From positions 1 through 64,000 of IMG/VR virus record IMGVR_UViG_3300005096_000058: a DNA stretch of 64,000 nt, one strand, 5' to 3'. Shown here piece by piece: positions 24,630 to 32,979 of the stretch (positions are counted from its first letter, which is position 1; each line of letters starts with the position of its first letter). The notes beneath the pieces are model-generated. The model did not search any database. It was not told where the DNA came from and saw only the letters and a program-made list of their open reading frames with translations. The stretch comes from a virus. Made by a program: the position numbers and the translations under genes.

Positions 24630-26800
24630 TACTTAGACACGCCTTCAGATTTCTCCACCAGGCCCTCGATCACTTTGATGAGGTCGACGATGGTTTTAGA
24701 TCCCTTTTCTGCGGCGCCCCCGAGCGTTTTGGTGATCGTCTGGACCTCTTTGGCTAGCCGGGCAAATTGTCTAGTCACTTTGAGTTGCTCGTCTTCAAAG
24801 GTGAGCGCGGCGCCTGCAACACCGCGGCCAACAGCATTCTTCTCACGTGCATGCTGTGCGACTTTTGTTCTAATGGCGTCAACGTTCTGCTCAGCAAAAC
24901 CTGCTGGGCCGCCGCCGCGTTGGTAGGCCGCCGCCTGCGTGGCCGATTTGGCGAGATCTTTTCGAATCTTCTTCGTCGTAGCTGGGTCACCACCTGACAA
25001 CCTAAACGCCTCAACAGAGCTGATGTTCACCCCGAGCGAATTAAACGCGTCTTTAAGGCGTAGCTGCCCTTCGTCGTCGCTACCTGATCCTTTGAGTAAC
25101 GCTTGGATAAAGCTCTGGAAGCCTCCTTCGGAGATCTTCCCGCCTTCAGCACGGCGCTGTGCCCCCGCAAAGCCTTTGATGCCGCTTCCGCTTTTGAATC
25201 CGTACATCTTCTGAAACATAAGGAGTTGCACTGCGGAGCTGGGCCCAGACGCGCCCAGCTGCTGTCCGGCACCCAACAAGGCTTGACCTACGTTGCCGCC
25301 TCGGACACCACCAAGGCCAGCGCGTGCGAGAGTCAACCCGACGCCCCCAATTGCGGCGGGATCGAGGGGCATGCCTGTCTGCTCAAAGTTCGACAAAGAT
25401 TGGGCGCTCATCTGCATGAAATGTGTGAGTTCGCTGCCGTTTAGTCCCAGCCTCATGGCATCGCCGATTGCCTTGGTGAACGACGCCTCAGCCCCTCCGA
25501 GCCCGCCACCCAGTACGCCTTGCCGGGAGCCCTTTGCGAACGCCCCTGAAATTCCCTGGTCCAGCCCCAAATTTTGCTGGGCACCCAATGCCTGCCTAAA
25601 GAATGACCGACCAGCCCCCGCACCGGACAAGGTCTTTAGTCCCACCCCGGACGTGTTCGCTAAGCCTCCTGCGAACGAATAAAGCTCAGCGGGACCGACT
25701 CCCATACCGCTTTGGCCTCCGCCTCCAGACGCAATATCCAGAAGGGGGTTGAACAAGGCATCGCGCACTTTGCGTTCTGCGGCGCCCACGGCAGAGTTTC
25801 TGCGGCCTTCGGACCTTCTGACCGCCCGTCGCTGCCGCCGAGCTTCATCCTGAGATCCTTGTTTACGCACCCCTTCCAGGGCAGCCTCACGGGCACGGTC
25901 CTCCGCCTCCGCCAGCCCAGGTGTGTTCTGGATCTGGCTTCGAGCCGCACGCGCGGCCAATTTCGCCTGTATGCGATCACCGGCACCCCAAGCGTCTCCC
26001 AGATCCTGCCCCCCTCCAGCCCCAACCACTGTGCTCTGCAACCTTGCTGAAGCTGAGTTAGCCGCTCCGCCGACATCCATCCAAGCGGCGAGATCTCCAG
26101 CTGCGCGGATGCCCCGCTTATCCATGCGCGCGAGCGGGTTCGCCTCACGGGCGCCAGAACGTGCCCGCTCCAGATCCATCGCCATCTCCGCAGCATTCAT
26201 ACTGGGCATCAAGGCTTGCCGTTGTTGAATTGACTGAATGCCGGCCCCAGACGTCGCCATCACGTTCTGAAGCTGCCCTGCCATAAACCCGCCGACGACA
26301 GGGATGCCTTGGAGCGCTGTCGCCATACCACCCATCCCCGAGAAGCCGGCTGCAGCAAAGCCACCAGCCATGCGGGCACCGCGACGTGCTCCGCGGCCTG
26401 CGACACGTCCCGCGACATTAGAGCCGAAGCCTTGTTGGGGGAAGATGTCACCCATACCCATACCTGACATGAGCCCGCTACCAAAACCACCACGCACACC
26501 ACCACCGCCACGACCTCCACCACTCGTCATCCGGCGCATGTCTTGGTCAAGCGCTTTGAGTTCGCGCCGTAGTTCAGCTAATGCGCGCTTGCCCTCTGTG
26601 CCCCCACCCTTGAAAGCCTTGTTCAGCACGTCCAGATGCTTGGTTAGGGTTTCGACGGTTTTGTCGAGGCCCTTCATCTCACGCTCGGTATCCTTTGCCC
26701 CCCGCTTGGCAGGATCAAAGGTGCCCTTGACCGCACGCTTGGCCTGCTCAAAGCCCTTAGCCTGGGCCTCGATTACAACTCGGGTGCGGCGCTCAACCAT
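24629..26800 (-). CDS. Tape measure protein
   Basis: The 723-residue product starts at ATG 26800 eight bases after GGAGG. Residues 1-90 form a charged coiled coil (FEQAKRAVKGTFDPAKRGAK, LDKTVETLTKHLDVLNKAF). A Gly/Met/Ala-rich part follows at about 95-190 with hydrophobic character (GFGSGLMSGMGMGD, GGFAAAGFSGMGG), then long helical Ala/Gly/Gln-rich stretches, and a coiled-coil end. These are normal for tape measures that set tail length. Length alone suggests a short contractile tail of roughly 100 nm; this is an estimate from about 1.5 angstrom per residue. Confidence 0.8.
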   Translation of the reverse strand: MVERRTRVVIEAQAKGFEQAKRAVKGTFDPAKRGAKDTEREMKGLDKTVETLTKHLDVLNKAFKGGGTEGKRALAELRRELKALDQDMRRMTSGGGRGGGGVRGGFGSGLMSGMGMGDIFPQQGFGSNVAGRVAGRGARRGARMAGGFAAAGFSGMGGMATALQGIPVVGGFMAGQLQNVMATSGAGIQSIQQRQALMPSMNAAEMAMDLERARSGAREANPLARMDKRGIRAAGDLAAWMDVGGAANSASARLQSTVVGAGGGQDLGDAWGAGDRIQAKLAARAARSQIQNTPGLAEAEDRAREAALEGVRKQGSQDEARRQRRAVRRSEGRRNSAVGAAERKVRDALFNPLLDIASGGGGQSGMGVGPAELYSFAGGLANTSGVGLKTLSGAGAGRSFFRQALGAQQNLGLDQGISGAFAKGSRQGVLGGGLGGAEASFTKAIGDAMRLGLNGSELTHFMQMSAQSLSNFEQTGMPLDPAAIGGVGLTLARAGLGGVRGGNVGQALLGAGQQLGASGPSSAVQLLMFQKMYGFKSGSGIKGFAGAQRRAEGGKISEGGFQSFIQALLKGSGSDDEGQLRLKDAFNSLGVNISSVEAFRLSGGDPATTKKIRKDLAKSATQAAAYQRGGGPAGFAEQNVDAIRTKVAQHAREKNAVGRGVAGAALTFEDEQLKVTRQFARLAKEVQTITKTLGGAAEKGSKTIVDLIKVIEGLVEKSEGVSK

Positions 26801-27155
26801 GCGGGATGTCCTCCAAGGTCATGTCCAGATCTGGCTCGCGACCAGCGGCAATCTCAGCTTCCCAGTAGTCTACGAGGGGATCACCGGTGACGATACGGAC
26901 GGGCATGTCGAGCGCTTTCTGGAGCGATTCCAGACGTTGGTTCATGCGTCCAAGTTCACCAGCATCGACGATAAATTCAGCTTTGATGCTGGCCTGAATG
27001 TCGTCCATCTCCTCGTAAAGATCTTCGTACCATTCGAGCACAAGCTCTGAACTTGATTGCGTCTGGAAAAGGTCGTGATTTGTGGGGAGCTTGTACTTCT
27101 GAGTCCACCAACGGCGCAACTGCCCTAGGCTTGAATCAACGTTCCGCCTAGCCAA
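26793..27155 (-). CDS. Tail assembly chaperone, second frame
   Basis: The 120-residue product (RRWWTQKYKLPTNHDLF, ELVLEWYEDLYEEMDDI) resembles small proteins found between tail chaperone and tape measure. The predicted start is TTG 27155, overlapping the stop TAG of the first frame. The frame is in +1 (equivalently -2) relation to that gene and stays open for about 16 codons upstream, so a fused product by ribosomal frameshifting is possible. It overlaps the tape measure by eight bases. Confidence 0.65.
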   Translation of the reverse strand: MARRNVDSSLGQLRRWWTQKYKLPTNHDLFQTQSSSELVLEWYEDLYEEMDDIQASIKAEFIVDAGELGRMNQRLESLQKALDMPVRIVTGDPLVDYWEAEIAAGREPDLDMTLEDIPHG

Positions 27156-27684
27156 CGACCTTAGGCGCGTTTCGTCCGAGAAACGTGGCCTCGTGCTCGA
27201 TCACCTCCTCGTACAAGCGATAAAGGAGGTTGTTGTCGTAGAGGCCCTCAAGGTCGCGGGACCAATGACCTTCCGGGTTGGCGCTGACGTCGAGCGTGCA
27301 GGCCAGATGCGCAAGGATGAGGTTGAGCTCGGACGTGACCCCGTCGAGCGTGGCCACGGGAAGATTGAGGTTGAGCTCGACCCGGTGCGCTCCGATCGCG
27401 CGTTGGGTGCGCACGCTGGCCACCGTGTTCTTGAACGACGCCTCCCAAACTTTGTCGTGGCCGTCTTTGTAGGAGAACGCGAACGTGTACTCCTTGGTCA
27501 TCATGGACGCGCGCTTTTCTTCCAGACGCGCCTTCTCTGCTGAGGCTTTAGCAGCGGCGCCGTCGGCGGGTGGCGACACATCATCCAGACGCTTCTGGAT
27601 GTCGCCAGCGGAAGGGGTCTCTGCGATCGCAGCCGCAAGCGCGGGCGAAACAGGATTAGGCATTTGGACGGGTCGGTTGGCCAT
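27148..27684 (-). CDS. Tail assembly chaperone, first frame
   Basis: The start ATG 27684 follows AAGGAG. The 178-residue product has an Ala/Pro-rich N-terminus, then a beta-rich domain (EYTFAFSYKDGHDKVWEASF, RVELNLNLPVATLDG) and helical C-terminus (NNLLYRLYEEVIEHEATFLG). Position immediately before the second-frame protein and the tape measure identifies it as the G/gp41-like chaperone that coats the tape measure. Sequence identity to a named family is not claimed. Confidence 0.65.
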   Translation of the reverse strand: MANRPVQMPNPVSPALAAAIAETPSAGDIQKRLDDVSPPADGAAAKASAEKARLEEKRASMMTKEYTFAFSYKDGHDKVWEASFKNTVASVRTQRAIGAHRVELNLNLPVATLDGVTSELNLILAHLACTLDVSANPEGHWSRDLEGLYDNNLLYRLYEEVIEHEATFLGRNAPKVVG

Positions 27685-27744
27685 GTGAGCTCCTTGGGTT
27701 CAGAGCTCCCTAGCGTAGTCCAGACGGCATGACAAAGGGGGCCT

Positions 27745-28293
27745 TTAGCCGTGGTGCACATCTGCGTGACACCCGGAACAGAGCCAAGTTACTTCCAAAG
27801 GTTTGGAGTAGTCCTCATGATGGGCCTGGATGCGCCGGTCGTCGCAGCCACATTTGGGGCAGACTTCTGGACGTATCAACTTCCCAGTTTTCACAGCGTG
27901 GTAGACTGCGTTGTACGCCCGCTTCTCTTCGGCGTAGCGGCCTTCCTGGAGATACTGCCGTTTGAGATTAGCGTTTGTAGCTCTGCCCTTGTCACTCTTT
28001 CGGTACCGCTCTTGTGATTCACGGCCAGCATCGCTCTGTTGGTAACGCTTCTTTGCGGCCTTCGCCGCAGGAGTGTGGTTAGCGCGCCGCCGAGCTTCCT
28101 TATATTTCTCCTGCGCGTCGTAGGCTTTCTGAGAGAGCTTGCCCGCTGGGGTGTTCCGGTAAGACCGTTGATAGGCGGCGAGGCAAACCTTGCACCGGCC
28201 GCTGAACCCGTCTCGGTTCGCCTTCACACGCTTAAAAGAAACGGGGAGGTCTTTGACCTCCCCGCACGAAACGCACTTCTTTTTGGTTGTCAT
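27745..28293 (-). CDS. Free-standing HNH homing endonuclease
   Basis: The 182-residue product has a first zinc-binding pair at Cys7/Cys10 and Cys34/Cys37 (CVSCGEVK and GRCKVCLA) and a C-terminal HNH-type block. That block has Cys145/Cys148 (CPKC), His158-His159 (IQAHHEDY), and Cys172/Cys175 followed by His (CSGCHADVHH). The region between is basic and repetitive (YRNTPAGKLSQKAY, YQQSDAGRESQERY), probably the DNA-recognition part made of short helical repeats. It is inserted between the tube and chaperone genes and has no clear ribosome site. Confidence 0.85.
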   Translation of the reverse strand: MTTKKKCVSCGEVKDLPVSFKRVKANRDGFSGRCKVCLAAYQRSYRNTPAGKLSQKAYDAQEKYKEARRRANHTPAAKAAKKRYQQSDAGRESQERYRKSDKGRATNANLKRQYLQEGRYAEEKRAYNAVYHAVKTGKLIRPEVCPKCGCDDRRIQAHHEDYSKPLEVTWLCSGCHADVHHG

Positions 28294-28342
28294 GAGCTGA
28301 CGCTACCGTGGGGGCGCCATCCTGTCAACCTTCGTACTCGTA

Positions 28343-28789
28343 CTATACCTCACTCTCATCTCTCATCCGAATACCTACGAAATCAGCGTCGATGGCCACG
28401 ATGCCGGTGGCGTCGACGGTGAAGTTGCGGCTCGTGATCTGCGACTGTTCCAACGTCATGATCACGGCACCCGTCTGGTTGTCCTCAATCGTCACCGTGA
28501 GCAGCCCTTGGGTGATCACGTTCGTGAGGTGCTCCTCAGGGCTGGAACCGAGCGCAGGGAACCAACCCAGGCTCTTGAGGCTCGTGCGCACGACACGGAC
28601 GAAGCCCATCGAGAATGAGACGCGGTACCGGGTAGGCACGTTCTCCTCGACCTGGATGTTGTCGAGGGCCTCAACCGGTTCCATCTGGATCTGCTCGTTG
28701 CCGTTGCAGTTCCGCGCGTAGCCGACCTTCACACCGTTCACGAGCAAGCGTGCACGTGCTCCGGTGAAGACCAATCCTTTTTCAGCCAT
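28343..28789 (-). CDS. Tail tube protein
   Basis: The start ATG 28789 follows CAGGAG. The 148-residue product has the size and beta-rich layout of tube proteins: GARARLLVNGVKVGYARN at the N-terminus, YRVSFSMGFVRVVRTSLKSL in the middle, and a final strand DADFVGIRMRDE. It follows the sheath gene directly, the standard order in contractile tails. Confidence 0.8.
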   Translation of the reverse strand: MAEKGLVFTGARARLLVNGVKVGYARNCNGNEQIQMEPVEALDNIQVEENVPTRYRVSFSMGFVRVVRTSLKSLGWFPALGSSPEEHLTNVITQGLLTVTIEDNQTGAVIMTLEQSQITSRNFTVDATGIVAIDADFVGIRMRDESEV

Positions 28790-28800
28790 AACTCACTCCT

Positions 28801-28822
28801 GCGTCTGGACGCTGCTCCAGAC
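28801..28822. other. Inverted pair of GTCTGGA motifs between sheath and tube genes
   Basis: CGTCTGGA and TCCAGACG form perfect eight-base arms around CGCTGC. The hairpin begins next to the sheath stop codon and ends just before the tube ribosome site. It is the only gap between genes that holds a full inverted pair of the dispersed motif. It could act in RNA stability, partial termination or tuning of the tube/sheath ratio. Confidence 0.75.
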
Positions 28823-28824
28823 GT

Positions 28825-31143
28825 TTAGCCGTCTTGCAGCTGCGCCAGCGTCACGAGGTGGACGACAATACGCACAAAGTTGATGGGGATGACGGGCGCC
28901 ATCTCGACGCTGACATCCATGACGTCGAGGATGAGTTCGATGTCGAGGTTGCGGAAGCCGACGAGCACGAGCGCGTCAACGAGAAGGCCAAGCGTTGCGG
29001 TGGCGTTGGACCGAGTCGAGGCCACCGTCCCGCTGAACCCCTTTTTGCCGACGATGAATTCAAGGTTTGTGCGGAAGTTGAAGACCGCAAAGTTCACCGC
29101 CTCGTTCACCGACGCTTCAACGAACGCAATGTTGTTGTCGACGAGGTAGGTGGTGACGTTCCGCTTGATCCTGCGGCCAACGCCCTCGACGTCCTCAAGG
29201 AAACAAGCACCCGCGTTGATCAACTCCTCAGCGTCGTCAGTGGGGTTCCAGGTGCTGTGCTGACGGAAACCTAAGACGTTCATGAACTTGTGGGTGAGGC
29301 TGATGCCGATGTCGCTGCCCGCTTGTGCTCCCGCAGCCACCGCACCCAAGAACGGTGGAAGATATTCCGTGCGTTCGCCAACCGTGTTGAAGCGCTCGAT
29401 CGCCTGGCCGAAACAGCGCAGGTGCCTCGTGTTGAGGTCGACAATCTGCTCTTTGTACTCATCCTTTGTGGGCACGTCTGTGAGCGCAGCGTTAAGAGCA
29501 CCTACGAACCCGTCACGCTCAGATCGCCCGATGCCGCCCATAAGCGCGCAGTGTGCGTCGACGGCCGCGGCGATGGCTGGGCTACCGGACAGGTCTACAA
29601 TGGAATTGACACGCAGCTTCTTGAGCAGGTTGAGCGCGGACTGGTAGTCCGCGAAAGTAGCAATACCCTCGATGCCGCCTGTAAGCGCGATCGGGGACGA
29701 GGTGTTGTCTGGCACGCCGGTGGCGCCCACGCTTTTCACAGCGGAAATCAGCTGCGAATTCTGGTTGACCCACGCGATGATCGCGTAGAGGTCAGCGGTG
29801 TAATTGAAGTCGGCCGGGTTGAGGATTGACTGCCCCGTGAGGTCTTGGTCAAAATTGGCCGGGTCGAAAAGGTGCTGACCAGTCTCCAACGTGAAAATGA
29901 ACCCCTCCGTCGTGGGGCCCGCTGTGATCTGCTGCTTCGAATTGAAGTAATCGTTGACCTTGAGGATCGTGTCCTGGACCGAAGCCAACGCAACCGCGGC
30001 CACGGCCGTGAGGGTCAGGGTCTGCGCCGCCTCCATGGCACCCAGCACGATGACGTCGATGAACGCGTTGGAACTCGCCACGGAAGTCACGGTGGTCGTA
30101 CCGGTGAGGGGCACCGCCTCGTTCACAGCAGCCCCCGCCGCATCGCGACCAAAGAGCAGCACCGTGGCCACCGAGGCGCCACTCGACACCAGATCCACCG
30201 TGGTGTTGTTGACGTAGCAGTTGTCGCAGCTGATCAAGCCTTGTTCCACATCAGTGCCGGGAGCAAGCGAGAGCACCGTGGCACCGCCGCCTACGATCCG
30301 CACCAAAATGGTGCCCGCGGTGACGCCAGTAACGCGTGCGCCAAGCAGACCGCCAGCGTCCCAAACCACTGAGCCAGCGACGACCCCAACACCGTTGCTC
30401 GACAAGAGTTCAACGGTGGGGACGCCAGCGACAAGGCCGAAGAGCTCCACGGGGAGGCCCACATCGCCCGCGTCAGAGGAGACAATCTCCGCTGCAGCAT
30501 TTGTGACGGGATTGACGACCTGGCCGTCCAGGCCCACGGAGGACCGCGTGGCCGTAACTGTGGTGTTACCCGCGGCGGACACGGTGGCGACGGCAGTTTG
30601 ATAACCGTCTGGACCTGACACGTAGCTCAGCGTGGCGAGAGTTTCGCCACCGAGATCGTCGACGCTTTCGACGATGTCCTCGAAGGTGATCGTGAGAAGT
30701 TTGCCCTTAGTGGTGCCCGTCTGGACATCGACGGTGATCTGCTCGGTGAACGCGCCATAATCGCGCGAGGTGAGATCGATCGCGGGCCCGTCAATGTTGG
30801 TGAGGGCCCCCGTCGATTGCGTGGCCGGATTGGTCTTCATCGCCACAAATTCAACCGCACCCGCTGGGATGTCTGGATCTTTGGCGGGAGAAAACAACAT
30901 TCCAGCCACTTCGCGCAGCTGACCGCTTTTGAAGGCACGACGTGCTTTCTCTGCGTTGCCGAAACGGGGGATGTCCTTGGTTTCAACGATCGAAGAAACA
31001 GGGCGCCCGCCGACGGCGGTACCAAGCACCGCAACGATACCCGCCGCCCCGAGGGACACGGTGTCGAGGCCTGAAGCGTCGACCTCGGAATAGGCACCGG
31101 GGATGCTGATCACCCGGCCATTGAAGAAAATCGAGGTGGCGAT
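28825..31143 (-). CDS. Tail sheath protein, probable AUC start
   Basis: The C-terminal half is typical of contractile sheaths: SIGISLTHKFMNVLGF-type region (here GSDIGISLTHKFMNVLGFRQ), ACFLEDVEGVGRRIKRNVTT, and NFAVFNFRTNLEFIVGKKGF. The family N-terminus (FFNGRxIxxPGxYSEVDxSGL) is also present: TSIFFNGRVISIPGAYSEVD. That segment begins upstream of the only canonical start (GTG 31113, no ribosome site). It starts at ATC 31143, exactly five bases after AGGAGG. No ATG, GTG or TTG lies in frame between the stop at 31153-31155 and 31113. The product from ATC is 772 residues, with a large beta-rich insertion in the first half. Confidence 0.9.
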   Translation of the reverse strand: MATSIFFNGRVISIPGAYSEVDASGLDTVSLGAAGIVAVLGTAVGGRPVSSIVETKDIPRFGNAEKARRAFKSGQLREVAGMLFSPAKDPDIPAGAVEFVAMKTNPATQSTGALTNIDGPAIDLTSRDYGAFTEQITVDVQTGTTKGKLLTITFEDIVESVDDLGGETLATLSYVSGPDGYQTAVATVSAAGNTTVTATRSSVGLDGQVVNPVTNAAAEIVSSDAGDVGLPVELFGLVAGVPTVELLSSNGVGVVAGSVVWDAGGLLGARVTGVTAGTILVRIVGGGATVLSLAPGTDVEQGLISCDNCYVNNTTVDLVSSGASVATVLLFGRDAAGAAVNEAVPLTGTTTVTSVASSNAFIDVIVLGAMEAAQTLTLTAVAAVALASVQDTILKVNDYFNSKQQITAGPTTEGFIFTLETGQHLFDPANFDQDLTGQSILNPADFNYTADLYAIIAWVNQNSQLISAVKSVGATGVPDNTSSPIALTGGIEGIATFADYQSALNLLKKLRVNSIVDLSGSPAIAAAVDAHCALMGGIGRSERDGFVGALNAALTDVPTKDEYKEQIVDLNTRHLRCFGQAIERFNTVGERTEYLPPFLGAVAAGAQAGSDIGISLTHKFMNVLGFRQHSTWNPTDDAEELINAGACFLEDVEGVGRRIKRNVTTYLVDNNIAFVEASVNEAVNFAVFNFRTNLEFIVGKKGFSGTVASTRSNATATLGLLVDALVLVGFRNLDIELILDVMDVSVEMAPVIPINFVRIVVHLVTLAQLQDG

Positions 31144-31162
31144 AGCGTCCTCCTAGGTGGCG

Positions 31163-31480
31163 TCAGCCTACTGGTAGCGTCTGGAACTCAGCGAGAAGCT
31201 CGCGCCAGCGCGACATGGTGTGCTTGGTGTGATTGGTTTTGGAGATCCACGCTTTGAACCCGACCAATTGGTCGTCTTTTTCGGCAGCGGCGCGAATGAA
31301 GGTGCGGAGAGGAACCTCGCCCGTAGCGCACCCTCGACGGCGTGGTCGTGCACCCGCCTGCACAACGCCAGTACCAGTGATCGTGGCTGGGACGGCTGGT
31401 GAATTGGCGATCGCCAATTCACCTTTGGGCTCACGATCTAGCGCGCGATCGGAGGTCGACGAGGTTGTGCGTTTAGCCAT
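31163..31480 (-). CDS. Small hypothetical protein
   Basis: The ATG 31480 start follows GGAG. The product is 105 residues: a Ser/Thr/Arg-rich disordered N-terminus and a helical C-terminus (FKAWISKTNHTKHTMSRWRELLAEFQ). It overlaps the upstream gene by eight bases and precedes the sheath. The family is unrecognised; a neck or sheath-assembly role is inferred from place. Confidence 0.65.
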   Translation of the reverse strand: MAKRTTSSTSDRALDREPKGELAIANSPAVPATITGTGVVQAGARPRRRGCATGEVPLRTFIRAAAEKDDQLVGFKAWISKTNHTKHTMSRWRELLAEFQTLPVG

Positions 31481-32192
31481 CTACTGTCTCCGCTGGGTCG
31501 AGTATGGTGACCAGCGTTTTCACGCCGCCCACATCCTCTCCTGGTGCCCCGGTCGCGTCCACATGGATGCCCGCAACCTGAAATGCTCTGCCGGTCCCAT
31601 CCGGTGCCACTTGGTTGTACTCCGTGGAGCAGTCGACTGTGAAGCGGCGCACAAAGAAGCCTGACGGGACCCAGTTTTTGTCTGGAGCCAGATCGCCGCC
31701 TGAATAGCTCAGGTGCAGCAGCCCGCAGCTTTTCAAGAATTGATCTTGGGCAATGAAGAAGCTTTTCAGCATCTGGTAATAGTAGAGCGTGAAATCGATG
31801 TGCTGCGTGATGACGAGGACCGTGTACTGGTGTTTCCAGATGGACCCCAAGATGGGAGAGCCATAATCGGGGTCGCTGGTGTCATCCAGAAACTGACCCA
31901 CCTCACGGCCCATGAACTGGGTGTCCTCATTCTCGCTCGTCAGCGTGATGAAGAAACCAGGGAATTCAGAGTCAGCGTGGGGGTACCCGTGTTGAACCAC
32001 GGCCGGGCCCTGGTTAGCGAGGTCTGCGGTGTTTTCCCAATAGGCGCGGATGCGGGCAGCTTCTGCGGCCTCGACGTCAAACGTCGGATTATTGATTGCA
32101 GCATTGGTGAACAAATCTTCAATGCGTGACGGTTGGGCCGTGAACAGATCGATGCCATTCTGGATGGCTTGGTAAATAATACGCTCAATCAC
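31473..32192 (-). CDS. Tail completion/terminator-like neck protein
   Basis: The start is GTG 32192, overlapping the upstream stop. The 239-residue product has an N-terminal helix (IERIIYQAIQNGIDLFTAQP), a central part with ESEFPGFFITLTSE-like content (SEFPGFFITLTSENEDTQF) and HQYTVLVITQHIDFTLYYYQ, typical of the alpha-beta fold of tail terminators. Position between the gp10-like gene and the sheath supports a role in capping tube and sheath. Confidence in the exact family is moderate. Confidence 0.55.
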   Translation of the reverse strand: MIERIIYQAIQNGIDLFTAQPSRIEDLFTNAAINNPTFDVEAAEAARIRAYWENTADLANQGPAVVQHGYPHADSEFPGFFITLTSENEDTQFMGREVGQFLDDTSDPDYGSPILGSIWKHQYTVLVITQHIDFTLYYYQMLKSFFIAQDQFLKSCGLLHLSYSGGDLAPDKNWVPSGFFVRRFTVDCSTEYNQVAPDGTGRAFQVAGIHVDATGAPGEDVGGVKTLVTILDPAETVDG

Positions 32193-32976
32193 CTAGGAGT
32201 GCCCCAAACGCGGCCGGCGCAATTTTGTCCACAAACTTCTCGACGTCCGCCGCGAGTTCTGCGGCTTCGATGCCCGGGTGCTGCCACTTTGTGGGAACCG
32301 CATCAGAGATCATGCGAAACGTCGTAAACGTGCTTTGGGCGGCCTTTGCGTACGTCTTTTCTTGGCGCACCATACCCGCGTAAATGTCGGTCGAATGCGC
32401 AGGCTTCAGCTTCGGAGCCAAGCCAGCTTGTAGCCGGCCGCCGTAGTTGACCTTGCCTCCAGATTGTCCAGACGTGGGTTTGAGTTGCTTGGCTTTCGCG
32501 TAAACAGCTTTGCCAAGCTTTGCTGCATTTTTGACGAGGGGGTGGCCCTCGTACGCGCGACCCATGGGCGGACCACCACCTTGCCCCGCAGTGCCAGGAG
32601 TTTGGTGCCGGAAAGGGATCGCCCGATAGAAATGGCCATCAGCGGCTTGCCGTTTGCCTGACTGACCTGGGGAGGCGATCGGCACGTTTGGGCCCAGGAG
32701 GGTCTCATGCATGTCGTACGGGCTTGCTCCGAGTTCGACCATGTTGGGGAACACCCCGACAAGTTCAATACTGGCTGTGAGCCCATCCACATCAATTTGC
32801 TGGATGCCGTTGATGTAATCCCGTCTGGACGACGTCAACCGCTTACCCGCGAGCTGAATCCAATACGCGCGGGCGCCCGCCGCGATGTCTAACAGCACCG
32901 TCTCCAACTGCCCCTCGTTGAATGAGGCCAACAAGGCTTCGTCAACGACGTCAGAAATGATGGTTACGTTGAGCAT
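32185..32976 (-). CDS. Minor tail/neck protein, HK97 gp10-like
   Basis: The 263-residue product has a helical start (LASFNEGQLETVLLDIAAGA) and the end pattern FRMISDAVPTKWQHPGIEA, which I recognise from gp10-like tail-joining proteins (F-R-x-I-S-x-x-x-x-x-x-W-x-H-P-G). A Gly/Pro-rich middle is likely flexible. It starts three bases after the preceding stop. It probably acts in head-tail joining. Confidence 0.7.
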   Translation of the reverse strand: MLNVTIISDVVDEALLASFNEGQLETVLLDIAAGARAYWIQLAGKRLTSSRRDYINGIQQIDVDGLTASIELVGVFPNMVELGASPYDMHETLLGPNVPIASPGQSGKRQAADGHFYRAIPFRHQTPGTAGQGGGPPMGRAYEGHPLVKNAAKLGKAVYAKAKQLKPTSGQSGGKVNYGGRLQAGLAPKLKPAHSTDIYAGMVRQEKTYAKAAQSTFTTFRMISDAVPTKWQHPGIEAAELAADVEKFVDKIAPAAFGALLGD

Positions 32977-32979
32977 GAT

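Noticed and set aside
28300-28328. Promoter for the HNH gene
   Set aside because: A perfect TTGACA lies at 28323-28328 on the minus strand, but the -10 match (TAGCGT at 17-base spacing) is poor.
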